A stretch of 64,000 bases of DNA from Pontibacter akesuensis (GTDB lineage Bacteria > Bacteroidota > Bacteroidia > Cytophagales > Hymenobacteraceae). Made by a program: the position numbers and the translations under genes. The stretch lies in the NCBI RefSeq assembly GCF_001611675.1, contig NZ_CP014766.1, positions 1,178,001 to 1,242,000 of the forward strand, written 5' to 3'. Of the stretch, positions 60,539 through 64,000 are shown in pieces. Numbering within the stretch: position 1 is the first letter of the stretch; every line of letters begins with the position of its first letter. The notes beneath the pieces were generated by a model. The model was given only the letters and a program-made list of their open reading frames with translations, ran no database searches and had not been told where the DNA came from.

Positions 60539-61330
60539 ATGTCATATATCGGGAAAAATATAAAGAAGATCCGCACGGTTAAGAACCTGAGCCAGGCTGC
60601 CTTCGCGCAGCTGTTCAACCTTGCCCGCCCGAGCGTTGGCGCCTACGAAGAAGGGCGTTCAGAGCCTAAAATTGATACTTTGGTGCAGATAGCGAAGCAT
60701 TTTGGCGTCTCTGTTGATGCCTTGCTCACCAAGGAACTCACCATCAACGAGCTCTACAAATTCGACATCTTCAAGCAGAATTATAAAAAAGGGGATGTTC
60801 TCATAAAAGTAGCAGAAGCTCCTACTCCAACCGCGCCACCCGACAGCATAGCCCTTGTAAAAGCGACAGATGCCGCCAAGTATGCCCAACAGCACAGCGA
60901 GCAGGAGTACCTGGACCAACTCCCGCTGCTGCACCTGGCACCGGCAGGTAACCGCACCACCCGCGCCTTTGCGGTGGCAGCCCACGATATGGCACCAACG
61001 CTGCCACCAGCAAGTATAGCCATCGCTGCAGCCCTTGACTTAACAGAGCTCCCGGCACTGCAACAAGGGCAGGTATATGTGCTGGTTACAAAGCAGGAAG
61101 TGCTCCTCCGGCGGCTTTTGGCTGTACAGGATGAAAAACTATTAGTGAAAGCAGACCAGGCAGGTACGGCGGCTTATACTTTGCCATTCACCCAGCTCAG
61201 CGAAGTATGGGAAGTGCAGGGTGTGTACAGTCAACTGCTTTCACAGCCCCTGCCGCTGGAGGAGCGCCTGGCCCTCTTGGAAGAAACCGTGCAGCAACTG
61301 AACCTGCGGGTGCAGCAACTGGAAAAGTAA
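60539..61330 (+). CDS. XRE-family regulator with degenerate S24 peptidase domain
   Basis: A 263-aa regulator with an N-terminal helix-turn-helix (NIKKIRTVKNLSQAAFAQLF, SVGAYEEGRSEPKIDTL), a linker and a LexA/CI-like S24 domain (about 140-235). A C-terminal coiled coil (LEERLALLEETVQQLNLRV) ends the protein. In active S24 proteins the nucleophile sits in a DSMxPT motif; here it reads HDMAPTL, with Asp replacing Ser. The usual catalytic Lys of VKRL reads LRRL. So self-cleavage is not expected and the domain may serve dimerisation or sensing. It is divergent from the PspA operon and may control it. Confidence 0.88.
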   Translation: MSYIGKNIKKIRTVKNLSQAAFAQLFNLARPSVGAYEEGRSEPKIDTLVQIAKHFGVSVDALLTKELTINELYKFDIFKQNYKKGDVLIKVAEAPTPTAPPDSIALVKATDAAKYAQQHSEQEYLDQLPLLHLAPAGNRTTRAFAVAAHDMAPTLPPASIAIAAALDLTELPALQQGQVYVLVTKQEVLLRRLLAVQDEKLLVKADQAGTAAYTLPFTQLSEVWEVQGVYSQLLSQPLPLEERLALLEETVQQLNLRVQQLEK

Positions 61331-61355
61331 ATCACCACACCATATTCATACTACC

Positions 61356-61811
61356 TTGGCAACACCACCCAACAGCGCCTACTTCAGCCCCGGAGACGAT
61401 TGCCTCCATGCCATACTTGAAAGTATAAACACAGCAGCCCATTCGCTGAAGATCTGCGTGTTCACCATCAGCGACGACCGCATCTCCAGCGCTATTGAGC
61501 AAGCGCACCGAAGGGGCGTGAAGGTGAAGATCATTACCGATAATGAGAAACTGTATGACACAGGCTCCGATATCAAAAGTTTAGCCGCAGCCGGACTGGA
61601 CATTCGGGTGGATATATCGCACAACCACATGCACCACAAGTTTGCAATACTCGATAACGGGGCCATACTTACCGGCAGCTATAACTGGACCCGAAGCGCC
61701 GCCAACTACAACCACGAAAACATCCTGATTACCCACGACCGCGAAACCATGCTGGCTTACCGCAAGCAGTTCGATTTGCTGTGGGAGGAGATGGTGCCAT
61801 TTAAGGGATAG
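61356..61811 (+). CDS. Phospholipase D-like nuclease, single HKD motif
   Basis: A 151-aa cytoplasmic protein of the PLD superfamily with one HKD motif, HMHHKFAILDNG, followed by LTGSYNWTRSAANYNHEN. Such single-motif proteins (Nuc/MitoPLD type) act as dimers and usually cut DNA or RNA; lipid cleavage is less likely. No signal peptide is present. The start appears to be TTG at 61,356, 25 bp after the XRE gene stop; no ATG is available in frame nearby. It probably shares a transcript with the XRE regulator. Confidence 0.85.
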   Translation: MATPPNSAYFSPGDDCLHAILESINTAAHSLKICVFTISDDRISSAIEQAHRRGVKVKIITDNEKLYDTGSDIKSLAAAGLDIRVDISHNHMHHKFAILDNGAILTGSYNWTRSAANYNHENILITHDRETMLAYRKQFDLLWEEMVPFKG

Positions 61812-61853
61812 CAGTAAGCAACAATGCAGCTCATTCGTAAGCAGTAAACCTTT

Positions 61854-62399
61854 TTAACCTACATAGTTCTGCAGCTCCCGGTATACTTCGGCTAGGCGCC
61901 TGGGTGGGAAATGGGCGTTGAGGCCACTGGGGTTTGGCAGTACCCATACTTGCGTATTTCCGATCATCAGGTTCTGCAGGCCCACCCCGCTCCCCTTCTG
62001 TCCGAAAGCAGCTTGGTACACCGAGATGCCCAGCAAGGCCAATACCTGCGGATTATACTTGTGCACCTTCTCCACCAGTTGCTTTCCTCCCTTTCTCAGC
62101 TCCGCTATACTTAGGTCGGCGGCGGCTACGGTGGCCCGGTCTACCACATTCGTAATGCCGAACCCCAACGGCAACAACTCCTGTTGCTCTTCGGGCTTGA
62201 ACAGCCTGGGAGTGAACCCAGCGGCAAACAAGGTGGGCCAGAAGCGGTTGCCGGGCCGCGCAAAATTATACGTAACTACCGCCGTGTACACGCTTGGGTT
62301 GATGCCACAGAACAGCACCTTTAGGTTCGGGGCAATCACGTCAGGCACCGTACGACCAACGGCTGCCGCTAACTCCACTTTTGTAGGCTTGTGCACCAT
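61854..62399 (-). CDS. mug: G/U mismatch-specific DNA glycosylase (Mug/TDG type)
   Basis: A 181-aa base-excision-repair enzyme of the uracil-DNA glycosylase superfamily. The catalytic segment is LFCGINPSVYTAV with the Asn that activates water, and the intercalation loop is NPSGLNAHFPP. It removes uracil or thymine opposite guanine. Length is close to E. coli Mug (168 aa). It is convergent with the PLD-like gene, 42 bp apart, and stands alone on the minus strand. Confidence 0.93.
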   Translation of the reverse strand: MVHKPTKVELAAAVGRTVPDVIAPNLKVLFCGINPSVYTAVVTYNFARPGNRFWPTLFAAGFTPRLFKPEEQQELLPLGFGITNVVDRATVAAADLSIAELRKGGKQLVEKVHKYNPQVLALLGISVYQAAFGQKGSGVGLQNLMIGNTQVWVLPNPSGLNAHFPPRRLAEVYRELQNYVG

Positions 62400-62740
62400 A
62401 ATAAGTATCTTTCATCTTGCTCTTTATACGTAGCCAACAGCCGCCTTGCAAGTACAGGGTGCATACCTGAAAGCACTTGCAAACAGCAGGCTTTAGAGAA
62501 CCTCACCCCCTTTCCCTGCTAACGGTAGCTGCTTGCTTTACCCAATCCCAAACTGATTACAGCAGGGATGTACCTACACGCTTAAAACAACAATTTTTTA
62601 CACCCTCTTTCACGGCACATTGAACATGGATTAGCAACCGCTAACCATATAATCATATTTAATATTTGTTTACAAATAATCAACTCATAAATTTTAACAT
62701 TGATTTTTAAAGCAATTCCTGAAGCTTAACACTAAACATT
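62400..62740. other. Divergent spacer between mug and lipoprotein gene
   Basis: No gene is seen in these 341 bp. From 62,585 onward the sequence is very AT-rich and contains TAATATTTG (62,660-62,668), similar to the Bacteroidota -7 element, and an ATTTG/CAAAT inverted repeat (62,664-62,677). These probably drive the lipoprotein gene. I see nothing else. Confidence 0.5.
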
Positions 62741-63901
62741 ATGAGAACACGGTTATTTAAAACATGTACGGCAGCTGCCTGTATCGCTTTATTGTATGGT
62801 TGTACCCCGGACAATGAGGAAATGGCGGATTTCGAAAAAATTAATAGAGCACAGGCAGCCATACTTGAGCCAGGATGCGAAATGGTTACGTTTGACCATG
62901 TGGTAACCGGGACAAACGGCTTTGTAACAGCCGTTATGAGCAGCCCGGGGTCAGAACAGATCATGGTGCATGCCTATCAGAGAACAGCGAGCGGCTCCTA
63001 CCGCACAAACCTGAATGTTGCGAACATATTTGATTCCAGCCAGGATTGGTCGCAGCATCTACACGATATGCAGGTTGTGGATATTTTAACGCCGCACCAG
63101 GACTTTGGCGGAGGCGGCGTTGGAGCTGGCGGAGCGAGAGGTAGCGCTTATGCTAATGATAGTGACCTGGGTGACATGATGATCATTAACCGTTTTGACG
63201 AAGCGAACAAGCCTTACGACAATAACAGCGGCGGCATGATAAGCTTTGATTTCTCATCTATGGGAACAGTGACCATGAGCTCCATTACCGTGCTCGATGT
63301 TGACAGTTATGAGGGTGCGTCCAAGATAGAGCTCTTTGGCGCAAACGGAAACCTGCTAAGTGTGGTACCCGTCCAAATAAGCGAAAGCAACGGCAAGCAA
63401 ATCGTAGACCTTGGCAATACTGCAGGTGTAGCAAGAATGGTTGTTCACCTTGGTCCTGACGTAACTGGCGCTTCTACTGGTTCCGGAGCCGTGGACAACA
63501 TCGTGTTCTGCCGTCCGCCTCAGGAATATGGCTGTACTTACACTCAGGGCTACTGGAAAAACCACGCTACTGGCAAAAAGGCTGATGCAGCCTGGAACGG
63601 AATGCATGATGACCAATTCTACCAGAGCGGAAGCACCTACCTGCAAGTGCTGAACACAGCCCCTAAAGGAGGAAACGCTTACTACATTTTAGCACATCAG
63701 TTTATTGCGGCTAAATTGAACATGGTAAATGCTTCGTCAACGCCTGAGGTAACAGCGGCTTTTAACAGCGCAGAGGCTTATTTCTCAACTGCTACGCCTG
63801 CTAACCCTTATGGTGCTGCAAGCAGAGCAGACCTGATCAGATGGGCGGGTATACTGGCCGATTACAACGAAGGAAGAGTTGGCCCAGGCCATTGCGACTA
63901 A
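62741..63901 (+). CDS. Lipoprotein with TQGYWKNH module
   Basis: A 386-aa lipoprotein (lipobox LLYGC near residue 21, then TPDNEEMADF). The middle section (about residues 45-255) is a beta-sandwich-like domain with a Gly-rich turn (FGGGGVGAGGARGS) and strands such as MISFDFSSMGTVTMSSITVLD. The C-terminal about 120 residues begin CTYTQGYWKNHATGK, a module common in exported proteins of Bacteroidota and some Gram-positive groups. It continues with NAYYILAHQFIAAKLNM. The function of the module is not known to me. The gene is monocistronic with its own AT-rich promoter and a strong terminator. Confidence 0.85.
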   Translation: MRTRLFKTCTAAACIALLYGCTPDNEEMADFEKINRAQAAILEPGCEMVTFDHVVTGTNGFVTAVMSSPGSEQIMVHAYQRTASGSYRTNLNVANIFDSSQDWSQHLHDMQVVDILTPHQDFGGGGVGAGGARGSAYANDSDLGDMMIINRFDEANKPYDNNSGGMISFDFSSMGTVTMSSITVLDVDSYEGASKIELFGANGNLLSVVPVQISESNGKQIVDLGNTAGVARMVVHLGPDVTGASTGSGAVDNIVFCRPPQEYGCTYTQGYWKNHATGKKADAAWNGMHDDQFYQSGSTYLQVLNTAPKGGNAYYILAHQFIAAKLNMVNASSTPEVTAAFNSAEAYFSTATPANPYGAASRADLIRWAGILADYNEGRVGPGHCD

Positions 63902-63930
63902 GCAGATTAAGAACCTATAGTTCCTTACAC

Positions 63931-63968
63931 CATACGCCGTTGCCAGCTAGTCCTGGCAACGGCGTATG
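63931..63968 (+). terminator. Terminator after TQGYWKNH lipoprotein gene
   Basis: CATACGCCGTTGCCAG and CTGGCAACGGCGTATG form a perfect 16-bp stem with a 6-nt loop, followed by AATTTTAT. It lies 29 nt past the stop codon and is the strongest hairpin in the window. Confidence 0.9.
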
Positions 63969-64000
63969 AATTTTATGCCGCTCCCACCTTGCACTCAGGT

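Larger units (their letters stand above)
2144..62112. repeat. Dispersed heptamer AAGTATA/TATACTT, about 80 copies
   Basis: By eye I count about 80 copies of AAGTATA or its complement. Uniform-composition chance would give about 7-8 on both strands. Examples are at 3,273, 3,285, 8,881, 8,894, 19,602, 28,070, 45,682, 50,096, 52,298 and 61,013. Copies occur in genes in different codon phases and in spacers, with no strand preference that I can see. Some overlap as AAGTATACTT (18,105, 27,341, 28,070). Preceding base is often C or G. Confidence 0.75.

Noticed and set aside
1..64000. CRISPR array, tRNA or rRNA genes
   Set aside because: No regularly spaced direct repeats, no tRNA cloverleaf-like stretches and no rRNA-like segments were seen in the window.

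Overview
The window comes from a member of the Bacteroidota, most likely Pontibacter or another Hymenobacteraceae genus. The genus is inferred from gene style, not from a marker gene. Supporting signs are two SusC/SusD pairs, many SPII lipoproteins with short Bacteroidota-type signal peptides, weak or absent Shine-Dalgarno sequences, and a base composition near 50% GC. No tRNA, rRNA or CRISPR array was seen.

Bases 1 to about 48,700 form one pectin utilisation locus. The minus-strand block (1,961-37,672) encodes the outer-membrane and periplasmic machinery. It holds two SusC/SusD pairs, three CE8 pectin methylesterases, two GH28 polygalacturonases, three PL1-type pectate lyases and a PL10 pectate lyase. 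It also holds two CE12 rhamnogalacturonan acetylesterases, GH43, GH95, GH105, an alpha/beta-hydrolase esterase, a VOC protein, a LamG-like lipoprotein, and proteins of the DUF4861 and DUF5123/DUF4957 type. The plus-strand genes (uxaA at the left edge, then 38,152-48,725) encode the cytoplasmic pathway. KduI and KduD convert unsaturated uronates to 2-keto-3-deoxygluconate. UxaC, UxaB and UxaA bring galacturonate to the same compound. KdgK and KdgA then split it to pyruvate and glyceraldehyde 3-phosphate. A TRAP transporter (DctPQM) probably carries the acid sugars across the inner membrane. A LacI-family regulator sits in the middle of the catabolic genes. Five near-identical GCGCAAWCGWTTGC palindromes lie upstream of uxaA, a PL1 gene, both susC genes and kduI, which ties the two halves into one probable regulon.

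Bases 48,900-50,100 hold a lone receiver-domain response regulator and an unrecognised 99-aa gene.

Bases 50,234-60,146 hold a minus-strand operon of envelope-stress type. In transcription order it encodes a small YbjN/CesT-like protein, a PspA/IM30 protein, a PLDc_N membrane peptide, a YqiJ/NfeD-like membrane protein, a 712-aa YqiK-type flotillin and a 1650-aa AAA+ ATPase of the DUF3686 type. A 499-bp cassette is inserted between the flotillin and ATPase genes. It carries a DUF559 (Vsr-like) nuclease gene and is bounded by 42-bp inverted repeats, so it looks like a small mobile element. Upstream and divergent lies an XRE/S24-type regulator that has lost its peptidase catalytic residues.

Bases 61,356-64,000 hold a single-HKD phospholipase D-like nuclease, a Mug-type mismatch glycosylase and a lipoprotein with a TQGYWKNH module.

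Across the whole window the heptamer AAGTATA/TATACTT occurs about 80 times by eye, roughly ten times the chance expectation. It occurs within genes and between them, on both strands, and often as inverted pairs.
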